A stretch of DNA of 64,000 bases from the NCBI RefSeq assembly GCF_009720525.1, contig NZ_CP043930.1, forward strand, positions 2,205,501 to 2,269,500, read 5' to 3'. The translations under genes and the position numbers were made by a program. This DNA comes from Gimesia benthica. Its GTDB lineage: Bacteria > Planctomycetota > Planctomycetia > Planctomycetales > Planctomycetaceae. Shown piece after piece: positions 38,060 to 47,072 of this stretch. A model generated the notes under the pieces. That model saw nothing but the letters and a program-made list of their open reading frames with translations. It was not told the DNA's origin and ran no database searches. The stretch's first letter is position 1; the number at the start of each line of letters is the position of its first letter.

Positions 38060-39526
38060 TCAGTCTGCCAATACAGGACCGGGCTGATTGACCTTTTGCG
38101 CGTCACGGGCATCGCCGGGCATCTCGCGATGTTCAAACTCACCCGGTTTCGGCTCCCCGGGACGCTGGTTGCGGTCCGGAGTCGGATTGTCGGGAATTGT
38201 ATCCCCGGTCTGCTCAGCCCACTGATCCAGCACTGTGCGGAGACGAGCCAGTTCGCTCGCATATTCAGGCTTATCCGCCAGATTCTCAAACTGATGAGGG
38301 TCTTTGCTGACCTTGTATAACTCTTCCTGCGGACGGGGCTTGAGAAACACATCCTTCTGATGCTTGTTCAACTTGCCGGCTTCATACCGTTCCCATAACG
38401 CTTCGCCCGAGGGGAAGTCGATCGATTCCACGCACAGATTGCGCTGCCCCGGCAACGCGTTTCTGATATAGAGCCAGTCGCCGGAACGAACCATGCGTTC
38501 ATGGGCTTTAAAAACGTGCCAGTTATGCTCACCAAATGCGTAGTCACGAACCTTCGCCTTCGGATCGGTAAACAGATTCTCAAAGCTGACGCCCTGCATC
38601 CGTGGATCCGCTTTGACTCCCGCAACCTGCAGAAAAGTCGGCCCGAGGTCAATTGTACTGACCAGGCTGTTCGTCACGGTTCCCGGCGAAATAACTTTGG
38701 GCCAGCGAACCATCATCGGCGTTTTGATACCACTATCGTAGAGTCTGGTTTTACAACGGGGAAAAGGACGTCCGTTATCAGCGAAGAACAGCACCAGCGT
38801 ATTGTCTGCAATCCCCTGGGCATCCAGTTCATCCAGAATCTGACCGGTGAAGTAATCCAGGCGGCTGATCTCATCGTAATACTGGGCGAGGTCTTTCCGC
38901 GTTTCCGGGCTGTCAATCAGATAGGGAGGCACAACCACATCCTCAGGCTGATGCGGCTGAGTCTGTTTGGATTTCTGCCAGGCACGGTGCGCATCGGTAG
39001 AAGCGAACCAGCAGAAGAAGGGCTGATCCTTAGGCCGTTTTTTGAGAATCGGTACCCAGTCTTCTTCGCGTCCCGGTCCTTTTCCCTTGGAGACATGGTC
39101 GAAGGAGGTCAACGCGTACGGGCCCATATGCTGTTTGCCGGAGATCACCGTGTAATAACCGGCATCGCGCAGTAACTGGGGAAATAATACCTGTCCTTCC
39201 GGCAGCGGCGTATGCAGTTCCGGGGCACCTGTATTATGTGGATAACGACTGGTGATCACACTGCAGCGACTGGGGCTGCAACTGCTGATGGTGAGATAAG
39301 CGTTATCAAAACGCAGACCTTCTTTTGCCAGCCGATCTAGATTAGGAGTACGGATCGATGGATGACCATAACAGCCCAGATCATTCCAGGAGACATCGTC
39401 TGCCAGGATCATCACAATATTCGGACGCGTTTCGGCAGCCGGGGAAACAGAGACACACAGCAGAGAGAGCAGGCAGAATGTAAACAGGCAGAGCAGCCCG
39501 TTTCGAGAACGTATCAGAACATGCAT
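38060..39526 (-). CDS. Secreted sulfatase (type I, formylglycine)
   Basis: 488 residues with a signal peptide (LLCLFTFCLLSLLCVSVSPA). Metal ligands IVMILADDVSWNDLGCYG; the formylglycine motif CSPSR has Cys83 as the residue to be converted, followed by TSRYPHNTG. Downstream LFFADNGRPFPRCKT supplies the second metal-site Asp-Asn. The C terminus is Pro/Gly-rich. Hydrolyses sulfate esters, probably on polysaccharides, outside the cytoplasm; the substrate cannot be told from the sequence. ATG 39526, with AGGTGA at good spacing, is preferred to an upstream GTG. Followed by the DUF1080 gene. Confidence 0.94.
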   Translation of the reverse strand: MHVLIRSRNGLLCLFTFCLLSLLCVSVSPAAETRPNIVMILADDVSWNDLGCYGHPSIRTPNLDRLAKEGLRFDNAYLTISSCSPSRCSVITSRYPHNTGAPELHTPLPEGQVLFPQLLRDAGYYTVISGKQHMGPYALTSFDHVSKGKGPGREEDWVPILKKRPKDQPFFCWFASTDAHRAWQKSKQTQPHQPEDVVVPPYLIDSPETRKDLAQYYDEISRLDYFTGQILDELDAQGIADNTLVLFFADNGRPFPRCKTRLYDSGIKTPMMVRWPKVISPGTVTNSLVSTIDLGPTFLQVAGVKADPRMQGVSFENLFTDPKAKVRDYAFGEHNWHVFKAHERMVRSGDWLYIRNALPGQRNLCVESIDFPSGEALWERYEAGKLNKHQKDVFLKPRPQEELYKVSKDPHQFENLADKPEYASELARLRTVLDQWAEQTGDTIPDNPTPDRNQRPGEPKPGEFEHREMPGDARDAQKVNQPGPVLAD

Positions 39527-39565
39527 CGGGCACGTCACCTCGTTTAGAAAGATTGCAGGATCAAT

Positions 39566-39616
39566 AAAAAACGACCTGTCACCAGACCGCAGACTCTACG
39601 GTACTACAACAGGTCG
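39566..39616 (-). terminator. Intrinsic terminator after the first TPR-like gene
   Basis: On the minus strand an 8-bp stem CGACCTGT/ACAGGTCG (39609-39616 with 39572-39579), with an inner 4-bp ACCG/CGGT pairing, is followed by T6 (complement of 39566-39571). It separates the TPR/lipoprotein cluster from the sulfatase gene. Confidence 0.8.
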
Positions 39617-39697
39617 GACTTCACAATCTTGAGGTGGTAATTCTACGGAGAAGATTCTCAGCAAGTCATTTCATAAACAAAGGTTAGTAAATCAGCA

Positions 39698-40213
39698 TCA
39701 TTCGATTTCAGGGTCAATTCCGAAGTCTTCAGTCTCTTCATTTTCGAGCAGAATATCTTCGTCTGACTGGGCCTGTTCTTCTTCAGGCATCGGTTCAAAA
39801 TTGATGGTGAGATGCACTTCATGGTGGACGACGGGATTGTATTGCGATCCCAGTGGTTCAAAACGCAGATGGATATTCGCTTCTGAGGCGATTTCATCCG
39901 CCGTCTGCTCGGCTGTTTCCGCCAGATCACTCTGGCCACTTTCCCGATAACAGGCTCCCAGTGATTTCCAGGGAAGTTGACTGTGCGGGATCGGCAGCAA
40001 ATCTGCCGCGTACTGTAAAGGTTTGATCGCCTCCGAGAAACGACCGATCCGTTTTAAAGATTCCCCTCGCAGGAATGAAAAGGACGCCGTCAGGGATCCT
40101 GGATCAGTCACTTTATCCAATTCTCTGAGTGCCTGATGGGGCATCCCCAGTTCCAGATAACCCTCTGCAGCAATCAGTCTGCGAACTGTTTTTTGAGGAA
40201 TTCGAGGAATCAT
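39698..40213 (-). CDS. TPR-like helical protein, paralogue A
   Basis: 171 residues, no signal peptide. The first 110 residues form three TPR-like helix pairs (AAEGYLELGMPHQALRELDKV, SFLRGESLKRIGRFSEAIKP, WKSLGACYRESGQSDLAETA). The C-terminal 60 residues are acidic. It is clearly paralogous to the protein at 42270: RRLIAAEGYLELGMP against HKLMAAEGYLELGMP, and the starts align residue for residue when ATG 40213 is used. Three ATGs occur in tandem (40213, 40216, 40219) after GGGAGGT; the last is best spaced. Function unknown; probably a protein-interaction module. Followed by a terminator. Confidence 0.75.
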   Translation of the reverse strand: MIPRIPQKTVRRLIAAEGYLELGMPHQALRELDKVTDPGSLTASFSFLRGESLKRIGRFSEAIKPLQYAADLLPIPHSQLPWKSLGACYRESGQSDLAETAEQTADEIASEANIHLRFEPLGSQYNPVVHHEVHLTINFEPMPEEEQAQSDEDILLENEETEDFGIDPEIE

Positions 40214-40636
40214 CATCATTACCTCCCATATCACCATCAGCAGGTGAAGACGCTGGTTGAATTTCAGGGGAAATTAAAACCTCTCGACCCGCTTACCGTC
40301 TCCCATCATTTTGAAACGTCTCGACGAGTCTGTTGGTTTAATTTTATTGCATAGAATGTGCCAAATCTGCCTCCCTGCAACAAAAGCAATCCCTAAACTC
40401 ATAAATAACTGTCACTTAACACAACATGGCAGCCTTGCAATCGGCATGGACAGTGCCAATTTGGCGGTCGCTCAGGTATCAATCTGGTGGCAGATCGAAT
40501 CAAAACTGCACAACCACAAGGCTTTTCTTAAGACAAGCGAGAAACGGAACCGGTTCACTTCCGGGATGGGAATCGAAGTCAGCACCCTCTGCTGCCCTTT
40601 GCCAGGCCTATGTACCTACTACGTAAAAACGAACAA
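40214..40636. other. Intergenic region between TPR-like gene A and the lipoprotein gene (423 bp)
   Basis: I see no gene, RNA or strong hairpin. Several A/T and repeated CAAT/AATC stretches only. A plus-strand frame starting at 40311 runs into the antisense of the lipoprotein gene and looks spurious. Confidence 0.4.
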
Positions 40637-41818
40637 CTATTCAGCAGGAATTTTCCGAAACATCTGTTCTAAATCCTGTTTTTCTTCAGCTTCCGTTTTC
40701 GGAGAGGCAGCATCGGACTCTGCCTGAGGACTGTTCGGCCAGACAGTGGAGAGGCGTGAGGTGTCGCCCTGCAACCAGTCTTTATGTCCGTTCGCTTCTT
40801 CTGGTTTCAGGAAGAGCACGGTTTTAAACTTTTCCGGCTCCAGCGCGACTTGTTGTTTGTCACCGACCGTTGGTGCAGTCTCAGCCTTGGTGACCTGCTT
40901 CCCGCCCTGTTTCTCTGCGTCTGACGGGGTCTCTTGCTTCGGCTTGGCTGTCGCGTCCTGTTTGCTCTGCGGCTTTTCTTTCGGCTTGTCTTTTGTCGTC
41001 GACTCTTCCTGGATCCACTCGGCCAGTGTCTTTACTTTCCGGTCTTTGATTTCAGCAGGAATTTCGTTGGCGGCATCTGAAGTCTCAATGAACTTAGCAG
41101 GCTCCAGGTAATCCACCGTGCTCTCATTATTGAACTCATCACCCGAGCCAATCGGGATTTCAATCCTGGCCCCCGCAAACTGAGCTCCATCTTTATAGAT
41201 CGATCCCCGTTGGAAAGGTCCTGCTCCCAGAATCCAGGTATCACGGGCCGTGCTCTTCGCCTGCAGCACACCAGACTGCCAGACACGCTCCTTCGTCTTC
41301 TGGTTATAGGCAAACACACTGATTTTCGCAGCCGCGATCTGATTGTTCTTTTTCGCCAGCGAGATTTCCGGAATCGTCGGAATCGCGGGAGCCGTCGGGA
41401 CCAGCGAAGCAGCTGAGGAAAGCATGTTACTGGCTGGAATCCCATAATTCACTTCATGGCCGTTCGTGGCCAGGGTTCCCACGCGGGCTTCAATAATGTA
41501 ATCCGCGTCTTCCTTCTTTTCCTGAATCAGGCAGTTCGCAGCCACGATCTGCTGTCTGAGAGAACTGATGATATAGTCGCCATTCACGAACCCAACCCCT
41601 TTGATATTCTTGATATAAGAGGTATCAAAGAAGACTTTTTTGTTCGAAAGCGTGCTGAAGTCGAGATGTGAAATCGTCTGATCAACTGCATCAGATGTCA
41701 GCAGCTGTTCGGTCGCGCTGTTGCTGATCATCTTACCGCACCCACATAAACACGGGAGCAGCAGCACCAGCAACCAGATCGAAATCCTGTTGTTGAAGAA
41801 CCGAATTTTATCAAACAT
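40637..41818 (-). CDS. Predicted lipoprotein, DUF6655-like
   Basis: 393 residues. The N terminus has a hydrophobic segment (ISIWLLVLLLPCLCGCGKM) ending in an LCGC-type lipobox. The core (about 35-260) contains SATEQLLTSDAVDQTISHLD, KVFFDTSYIKNI, YIISSLRQQIVAANCLI, DADYIIEARVGTLATNGHEV and ISVFAYNQKTKERVWQSGV, which I associate with the planctomycete DUF6655 family. From about 290 to 350 it is Lys/Glu/Pro/Gln-rich and disordered. Start ATG 41818; an in-frame extension upstream to 41926 would spoil the signal sequence. It stands between two paralogous TPR-like genes on the same strand. Function unknown; likely periplasmic or outer-membrane. Confidence 0.75.
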   Translation of the reverse strand: MFDKIRFFNNRISIWLLVLLLPCLCGCGKMISNSATEQLLTSDAVDQTISHLDFSTLSNKKVFFDTSYIKNIKGVGFVNGDYIISSLRQQIVAANCLIQEKKEDADYIIEARVGTLATNGHEVNYGIPASNMLSSAASLVPTAPAIPTIPEISLAKKNNQIAAAKISVFAYNQKTKERVWQSGVLQAKSTARDTWILGAGPFQRGSIYKDGAQFAGARIEIPIGSGDEFNNESTVDYLEPAKFIETSDAANEIPAEIKDRKVKTLAEWIQEESTTKDKPKEKPQSKQDATAKPKQETPSDAEKQGGKQVTKAETAPTVGDKQQVALEPEKFKTVLFLKPEEANGHKDWLQGDTSRLSTVWPNSPQAESDAASPKTEAEEKQDLEQMFRKIPAE

Positions 41819-42269
41819 GAGTTTCAGCGATCGTGAGTTCAGCACAGAGTAGATCCACACGGTTTCCACTGGCAGTTCGGTCAACACCGACAGACAGTAG
41901 CCCGGAAGACTGTGTGAAAGGCACATCAGTACGCAATCTCTGTTCCTTCATGCGCACATGAAAAACAAAGGCAGGTATACTAAATTGTAATGTGGGAAAT
42001 GCAGGCCAATTCCAGGACGGAATCAAGACCAGGAGGAGATACAGAGCCCATCGGTTGTAGAACCGACCAAAACCCGGTATCAGTCAGCGGGCGACCTTAA
42101 TTGAGAGTGATTAAGAAACCCGCCTGGGAGCGGCAGTATAGCTGACACATCGCGAAACTCAAATATGATTCTGCAATTCGTTCAAATCACACAATTCATT
42201 CTAACACAATCACTTACAAAGATTCTATATCTGACACTCAGAAATAATTTCTGAGTTTTTCTCAGCAAA
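41819..42269. other. Intergenic region between lipoprotein gene and TPR-like gene B (451 bp)
   Basis: AT-rich from 42150 on, with a hairpin and U-tract oriented for the plus strand at 42237-42260. A TATAC-type element near 41976 might serve the lipoprotein promoter on the minus strand, but no paired -35 is clear. No gene seen. Confidence 0.4.
42237..42265 (+). terminator. Terminator-like hairpin facing plus strand, no plus gene upstream
   Basis: CTCAGAAAT (42237-42245) pairs with ATTTCTGAG (42247-42255), then T5 (42256-42260). An alternative pairing CTGAG (42251-42255) with CTCAG (42261-42265) is also possible. It lies just past the stop of TPR-like gene B, which reads the other way. Confidence 0.45.
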
Positions 42270-42731
42270 TCAGCGGGGAATTCGGGGTAGATCACGCCAG
42301 TTACTCCCCACGGATCCGCTCATCCGGGAAGAGACCTGCATCCATTCCCAACGTGGAAATTCTTCGCGCGGAGCCCGCAGGACTTCGCACGAGGATTCGA
42401 TTTCCTCGACCGCCTCAGCAGTCAGCAGTGCGACTTCCGCCAGCTCGTGATAGCCCCCCAGTCGGAAGCATTCACTCAGGGAACTCCAGGCCTTACGACT
42501 TTCCATTACAGGAAACAGGCGGGCAGCCTGATGCAGTGGCTCGATCGCTTCGTGGTAGCGTTCCTGACGCAGATACGATTCGCCAATCAGAAACAGTCGC
42601 ATCGCTTCCAGGGGGCCGGCCTCTTCAACCGTCGAGAGCGCTTCCAGAGCCTGAATGGGCATTCCCAGTTCCAGGTATCCTTCAGCGGCCATCAGTTTGT
42701 GTACAACTTTGGGAGAAACGTTTTCTAACAT
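42270..42731 (-). CDS. TPR-like helical protein, paralogue B
   Basis: 153 residues, soluble, with three TPR-like helix pairs: AAEGYLELGMPIQALEALST, LFLIGESYLRQERYHEAIEP, and AWSSLSECFRLGGYHELAEV. The tail is short and ends with SNWRDLPRIPR, unlike the acidic tail of paralogue A. The ATG at 42731 with AAGGAA upstream is preferred to a start 39 bases earlier; it gives a perfect N-terminal register with paralogue A. First gene of the TPR-lipoprotein-TPR cluster; function unknown. Confidence 0.75.
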   Translation of the reverse strand: MLENVSPKVVHKLMAAEGYLELGMPIQALEALSTVEEAGPLEAMRLFLIGESYLRQERYHEAIEPLHQAARLFPVMESRKAWSSLSECFRLGGYHELAEVALLTAEAVEEIESSCEVLRAPREEFPRWEWMQVSSRMSGSVGSNWRDLPRIPR

Positions 42732-43145
42732 GATCAATTCCTTTTTTAACCGGTGGGGCAAGCAATCCATTGCCCGGCTGCAGTCAGTTTCTTAACAGGC
42801 CTCAATCCTCTGAGACACAAATCACGATGAGAAAGTTCAAATGCAAGCCGCATACCAAAGGCGATCCCTCAGTATTGCAATTCTCCTATCTCCCGCTCAG
42901 ACAACAGTTTTCAGGCTGAAGATTTTTCACTTCGTATACGAAGGACCGATGTTTCTGCACTTTCTACTCTGAAAAACACTGTAATTTATACATCATCAGA
43001 AATTGATATCTCGTATTCGCGGCCCCCTCAGAAGATGTGAAAACTTGCACTTCCTCTCTGTAAACTGCATGATAGAAATCAATCCAGAAACTCAGATACG
43101 ATTTGCATGCACACTCATTTCTACACCAGCTTGAGGACGAACCCG
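42732..43145. other. Divergent intergenic region between TPR-like gene B and the second sulfatase (414 bp)
   Basis: Contains a 14-bp palindrome (42930-42943) and AT-rich sequence around 42980-43010. TTGCAC at 43045-43050 might be a -35 for the sulfatase but its -10 is poor. No gene seen. Confidence 0.5.
42930..42943. promoter_or_regulatory. Perfect palindrome CTTCGTATACGAAG
   Basis: A 14-bp perfect dyad, about 200 bp from each of two divergent genes (TPR-like B and sulfatase). Candidate binding site of a dimeric regulator. Confidence 0.4.
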
Positions 43146-44777
43146 ATGCAGCCGCGCTTAGAACACCCTTTCCGTTTCACATTCACTCTGCTCGCCGCTT
43201 TCTGTTTGAGCCAGTTGCTGCTCACAGGTCACGGTCTGCAGAAACTCGCTGCAGCTTCCAAACAGCGCCCCAACATCCTCTTCATTTTTACTGACGATCA
43301 CGCCTCACACGCGATGAGCTGCTACGGCTCCAAGGTCAACGAGACTCCCAACCTGGACCGGATTGCCCGCGAAGGCATGCGGTTTGATAACTGCTTCTGC
43401 ACCAACAGCATCTGTGGCCCCAGCCGTGCTGTGATCCTCACCGGAAAACATAGCCATCTCAATGGCTTCAAACAGAACGGCAACAAATTCGACGGTTCGC
43501 AACAGACCTTCCCCAAGCTGCTCCGCAAGCAGGGTTACCAGACCGCCATCGTCGGAAAATGGCACCTCGCCTCCGATCCCACCGGCTTCGATTACTCTGA
43601 GATCCTGATCGGCCAGGGGCCCTACTACAATCCTCCCATGATTCGCAATGGGGAGCGTGTTAAACACGAAGGCTACACCACTGACATCATCACCGACCTG
43701 GCACTCGACTACCTCAAGAACCAGCGAGATCCCAACAAGCCTTTCATGCTGATGTTCCAGCACAAGGCCCCGCACCGCAACTGGCAGCCCGGCCCGAAAC
43801 ACCTGCATATGTACGACGACGTCACCATTCCCGAACCGGAAAACCTGTTTGACAACTACGAAGGTCGAGGCACCGCAGCCAGACAACAGGACATGACCAT
43901 CGCTAAGACGATGACTGATTTCGACCTGAAACTCACACCTCCCAAAAATCTGACACCAGAACAACTGAAGGTCTGGAACGCCGCTTATGAACCGAAAAAC
44001 GAGGCCTTTCGCAAGGCCAATCTCAAAGGCAAAGATCTGGTCCGCTGGAAATATCAGCGTTATATGAAAGACTATCTTCGTTGTGTCGCCTCCGTCGATG
44101 ATAACGTGGGTCGCATGCTCGACTATCTGGAAAAGTCCGGACTGGCTGAAAACACCGTCGTCATGTATTCCTCAGACCAGGGGTTCTATCTCGGCGATCA
44201 CGGCTGGTTCGACAAGCGGTTCATGTATGAAGAATCCTACCGTATGCCACTTCTGGCCCGCTGGCCTGGCGTCATCAAACCGGGCAGTGTCAACACAGAC
44301 CTCGTCTCCAACCTCGACTTTGCAGAAACCTTCCTGAATATCGCCGGAGCCCCCATCCCCTCCGACATGCAGGGAGTCAGTCTGGTCCCCCTCTTCAAAG
44401 GCGAAGAAACTGCATGGCGCAAAAGCCTGTATTACCACTACTACGAGTTCTACAACGACCGCCGTTCCGCCCACATGGTTCGTCGGCACAACGGGGTCCG
44501 TACAAAACGCTACAAGCTGATTCACTTTTATAACCTGGGTGAATGGGAACTCTATGACCTGGAAAAGGATCCCCAGGAAATGCACAGCGTGTACGATGAT
44601 CCCGCCTATGCCCCCATTGTTAAAGAGCTGAAAGCAGAACTCAAAAGTCTCCAGAAGCAGTATCAGGTTCCCGATGACACCGGTTCGGTCCAGAAGGATC
44701 CCCCGTCTCTGTATCAGAAACCGCGGAACAGCGGCACGCCTCAGAAAAAACGGGCACCGAAGAAGCAGAAGCAGTAA
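43146..44777 (+). CDS. Secreted sulfatase (type I, formylglycine)
   Basis: 543 residues with a signal peptide ([20 protein letters not shown]). Metal site [19 protein letters not shown]; formylglycine motif CGPSR with Cys90; then [16 protein letters not shown]; and [19 protein letters not shown] for the second metal-site part. The C terminus carries a Lys/Arg-rich tail ([11 protein letters not shown]). It resembles the arylsulfatase/mucin- or glycan-sulfatase groups common in planctomycetes; the substrate is unknown. ATG 43146 with TTGAGGACG upstream is preferred over ATG 43107. Not in an operon with the first sulfatase, which lies on the other side of the TPR cluster. Confidence 0.94.
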   Translation: MQPRLEHPFRFTFTLLAAFCLSQLLLTGHGLQKLAAASKQRPNILFIFTDDHASHAMSCYGSKVNETPNLDRIAREGMRFDNCFCTNSICGPSRAVILTGKHSHLNGFKQNGNKFDGSQQTFPKLLRKQGYQTAIVGKWHLASDPTGFDYSEILIGQGPYYNPPMIRNGERVKHEGYTTDIITDLALDYLKNQRDPNKPFMLMFQHKAPHRNWQPGPKHLHMYDDVTIPEPENLFDNYEGRGTAARQQDMTIAKTMTDFDLKLTPPKNLTPEQLKVWNAAYEPKNEAFRKANLKGKDLVRWKYQRYMKDYLRCVASVDDNVGRMLDYLEKSGLAENTVVMYSSDQGFYLGDHGWFDKRFMYEESYRMPLLARWPGVIKPGSVNTDLVSNLDFAETFLNIAGAPIPSDMQGVSLVPLFKGEETAWRKSLYYHYYEFYNDRRSAHMVRRHNGVRTKRYKLIHFYNLGEWELYDLEKDPQEMHSVYDDPAYAPIVKELKAELKSLQKQYQVPDDTGSVQKDPPSLYQKPRNSGTPQKKRAPKKQKQ

Positions 44778-44805
44778 GCGGCATTACCCCCAGCAGCGGT
44801 CAGGC

Positions 44806-45645
44806 TTAGGGAATCCGCTCAAAGCGGATCCCGGCTACCGCGTATTGTCGCATGCCCAGATCCCAGCGCCAGGGTGGCAACATTTCCAGGTTGTAGACCT
44901 GTTTCGCCAGGGGCGACTTACCCTGCAATTGTGAGAGCAGGATTCCGGGATGCACACCGTGAAAAAAATTACGCGACGAAAGCAGCTGCGAAAGGTACTG
45001 CGTAAACTGAAAATCGGGAACCTGCTTCAGATCAGCAGCCGACTCTGATGAAACAAAATCACTCACGATCAAGCCGCTGCCCCCCGGAGTAATCAGATCC
45101 ACTATCGTACGATAATGCTGTGCGCGGACAGCCTGCATTAATTCCTCGAACCGGGGATCGGTCTCCCCGACCGCATGAATGACCTGCAAAACCAGTTGGC
45201 TCAAAATGCAGGTGGAACAGACCACATCGAACGGACCGGGCAATTCCAGCGGATTCGATCCCGACAGTTCTTCCAGGACTTCATCCAGCAGAGATTGTGA
45301 CGTGTCCTCTTTCCGGGACAATTCCGCAAGCTGCTCACCGACTCCGGTCAGATCACCTGTATGGCAGAAAACCGCTGACTCTTCTGAGAGGTTCTGGGCT
45401 TCCAGCGCATACTCCAGTGCACTCTGATCCAGATCGACCAGATGAATTTCGTCGTAGACCTGCAACAACTGGTTAAGATCGAGATCATTGCAGTTCCCCG
45501 CCCCCAGCACACACAGCCGATCCCCCTGTACAGAGGACAGTTGTTTCAGGTAACGGGTTACGGTATTTCGATGCTGCTGGCTCGACTCCCAGCTGGGACG
45601 GCTGGCTTGATTAAATCGAAATTCTTCCTCGAATAGTGGATTCAT
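44806..45645 (-). CDS. Class I SAM-dependent methyltransferase-like protein
   Basis: 279 residues, soluble. Motif I is recognisable as RLCVLGAGNCNDLDL and the acidic end of strand 2 as IHLVDLD, followed by FDVVCSTCILSQLV at the motif IV position. From there it is divergent; the C-terminal YNLEMLPPWRWDLGMRQYAV is unusual. The methyl acceptor is unknown, and activity is inferred from the fold only. The ATG at 45645 overlaps the stop of a small upstream frame as ATGA. Converges on the sulfatase gene, 28 bp apart. Confidence 0.75.
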   Translation of the reverse strand: MNPLFEEEFRFNQASRPSWESSQQHRNTVTRYLKQLSSVQGDRLCVLGAGNCNDLDLNQLLQVYDEIHLVDLDQSALEYALEAQNLSEESAVFCHTGDLTGVGEQLAELSRKEDTSQSLLDEVLEELSGSNPLELPGPFDVVCSTCILSQLVLQVIHAVGETDPRFEELMQAVRAQHYRTIVDLITPGGSGLIVSDFVSSESAADLKQVPDFQFTQYLSQLLSSRNFFHGVHPGILLSQLQGKSPLAKQVYNLEMLPPWRWDLGMRQYAVAGIRFERIP

Positions 45646-45914
45646 TTACCTGGTCTGAACACTTTGGAATGTTGAGTGGGTTCTCGGATTATAGGAGTCA
45701 GTTCAACTGTAATTCCTGCACCAGATATATCAATCGAAAACGGAGTAGAAATGCATTTTTCGCTACCACTACCGCGTTGATTCAGCCAAACTAGGGGTCC
45801 ATCAACCTGGAAGGCACTGGTAATCGATAGCGAACGCACGCCAGTCGGCGGGCCGATCACTTGATTCAGTGTGTCGTTCCCGGCCTGATAAAGCACTCTG
45901 AACTTAACTTGCAA
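45642..45914 (-). CDS. Possible small protein upstream of and overlapping the methyltransferase-like gene
   Basis: A 90-codon frame whose TGA overlaps the next ATG (ATGA), which is typical of coupled genes, and whose codons look normal. The start would be TTG 45914 after AAGAGAG, and the product (SITSAFQVDGPLVWLNQRGS) matches nothing I recognise. It has no signal peptide. It could be chance, so treat it as tentative. If it is not a gene, 45646-45947 is a plain 302-bp divergent intergenic region. Confidence 0.4.
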   Translation of the reverse strand: MQVKFRVLYQAGNDTLNQVIGPPTGVRSLSITSAFQVDGPLVWLNQRGSGSEKCISTPFSIDISGAGITVELTPIIREPTQHSKVFRPGK

Positions 45915-45947
45915 GAACTCTCTTACCCAAGCTGATAATCCACAGTC

Positions 45948-47072
45948 ATGTTATTTTTCGTATTTGCCTGCCTGGTTCCGGCCTTTGTCATTTCCTTTCT
46001 GGCAACAGCGCTCATGCGCAAACTGGCCCCGCGCTGGGGACTCATCGATCAACCCGCCCAGCGGAAAGTTCATGTCACACCCACCCCACTCGGAGGGGGA
46101 GTCGGCATCTGGATGGGCGTGATCATTCCCATCGCTTCTGCTCAACTGATTGCCTGGATCATTTTGAAGTCAGGCAGCACCCCCGCATGGATTCCCCGCG
46201 AACTGGCTCCGCATCTGGAAGGAGTCCTCTATCGCTCCCAGCAACTCTGGATGGTTCTGGGCGGAGGCACCATCCTCGCTGTCATGGGACTGCTCGATGA
46301 CAAACTTAATATTTCGTGGAAACCACGGTTGATCATTCAACTGCTCGTCGCCATCGGCCTGGTGCTGGGCGGCGTACGGGGCACCCTGTTTGTCGAACAA
46401 CCCTGGGTGGGTATGGCACTTACGGTGGCCTGGATTATCGTGCTCGTCAATTCCCTGAACTTCCTGGACAATATGGATGGACTCACTTCGGGCATCGGCC
46501 TGATCGCTGCAGTACTCTTCGCCTGGATCATGCTGCGTTACACCGGAGAACCACGCTGGCTGGTAGCAGGTGTCCTGCTCGTTCTGGCGGGAGCCATCGC
46601 TGGCTTCCTCTGTCATAACTGGCCCCCGGCAAAAATCTTTATGGGAGACTCCGGCAGCTATTTCATCGGGTTACTGCTCTCCACCATGACGGTTCTGGGA
46701 ACCTTCTATTCGGGAAACTCTTCTGCAGGTGCGTCCGAAGGTGCCCGCCACGTGATTCTGGCTCCCCTTTGTATTCTGGCGATTCCCCTGTATGATTTCT
46801 GTACGGTGATGATCATTCGACTGAAGGAAGGACGCAGCCCGTTCCATGCAGATAAAAGTCACTTTTCACATCGTCTGGTTGAACTGGGACTCAGCAAACG
46901 GGACACCGTGCTGACCATCCACCTGGCGACACTCACCACCGGTGTCGGAGGCCTGATCCTGTATGAGGTTTCCTCCTGGAACGCGGCACTGCTGATTATC
47001 CTGATGATTCTCTGTGTGCTGTCCATCGTTACGATTCTGGAGAACGTAGGTCGGAAAAATCGGAATGAGTAA
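45948..47072 (+). CDS. WecA/TagO-like undecaprenyl-phosphate sugar-1-phosphate transferase
   Basis: 374 residues, integral membrane with about ten or eleven helices. Conserved Asp motifs of the MraY/WecA family: LLDDKLNISWKPRL, then VNSLNFLDNMDGLTSGI (catalytic-type NxxNxxDxxDG), then PAKIFMGDSGSYFIG and the sugar-recognition loop DKSHFSHRLVELG. It starts polysaccharide or lipid-linked glycan synthesis by loading a sugar-phosphate (often GlcNAc-1-P) on undecaprenyl phosphate. The stop overlaps the next start by 8 bases (ATGAGTAA), so it is coupled to the ligase-like gene. Confidence 0.92.
   Translation: MLFFVFACLVPAFVISFLATALMRKLAPRWGLIDQPAQRKVHVTPTPLGGGVGIWMGVIIPIASAQLIAWIILKSGSTPAWIPRELAPHLEGVLYRSQQLWMVLGGGTILAVMGLLDDKLNISWKPRLIIQLLVAIGLVLGGVRGTLFVEQPWVGMALTVAWIIVLVNSLNFLDNMDGLTSGIGLIAAVLFAWIMLRYTGEPRWLVAGVLLVLAGAIAGFLCHNWPPAKIFMGDSGSYFIGLLLSTMTVLGTFYSGNSSAGASEGARHVILAPLCILAIPLYDFCTVMIIRLKEGRSPFHADKSHFSHRLVELGLSKRDTVLTIHLATLTTGVGGLILYEVSSWNAALLIILMILCVLSIVTILENVGRKNRNE

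Noticed and set aside
40311-40727. Plus-strand frame of 138 codons overlapping the lipoprotein gene's 3' end
   Set aside because: No ribosome site, no domain, and it overlaps antisense to a better-supported gene.
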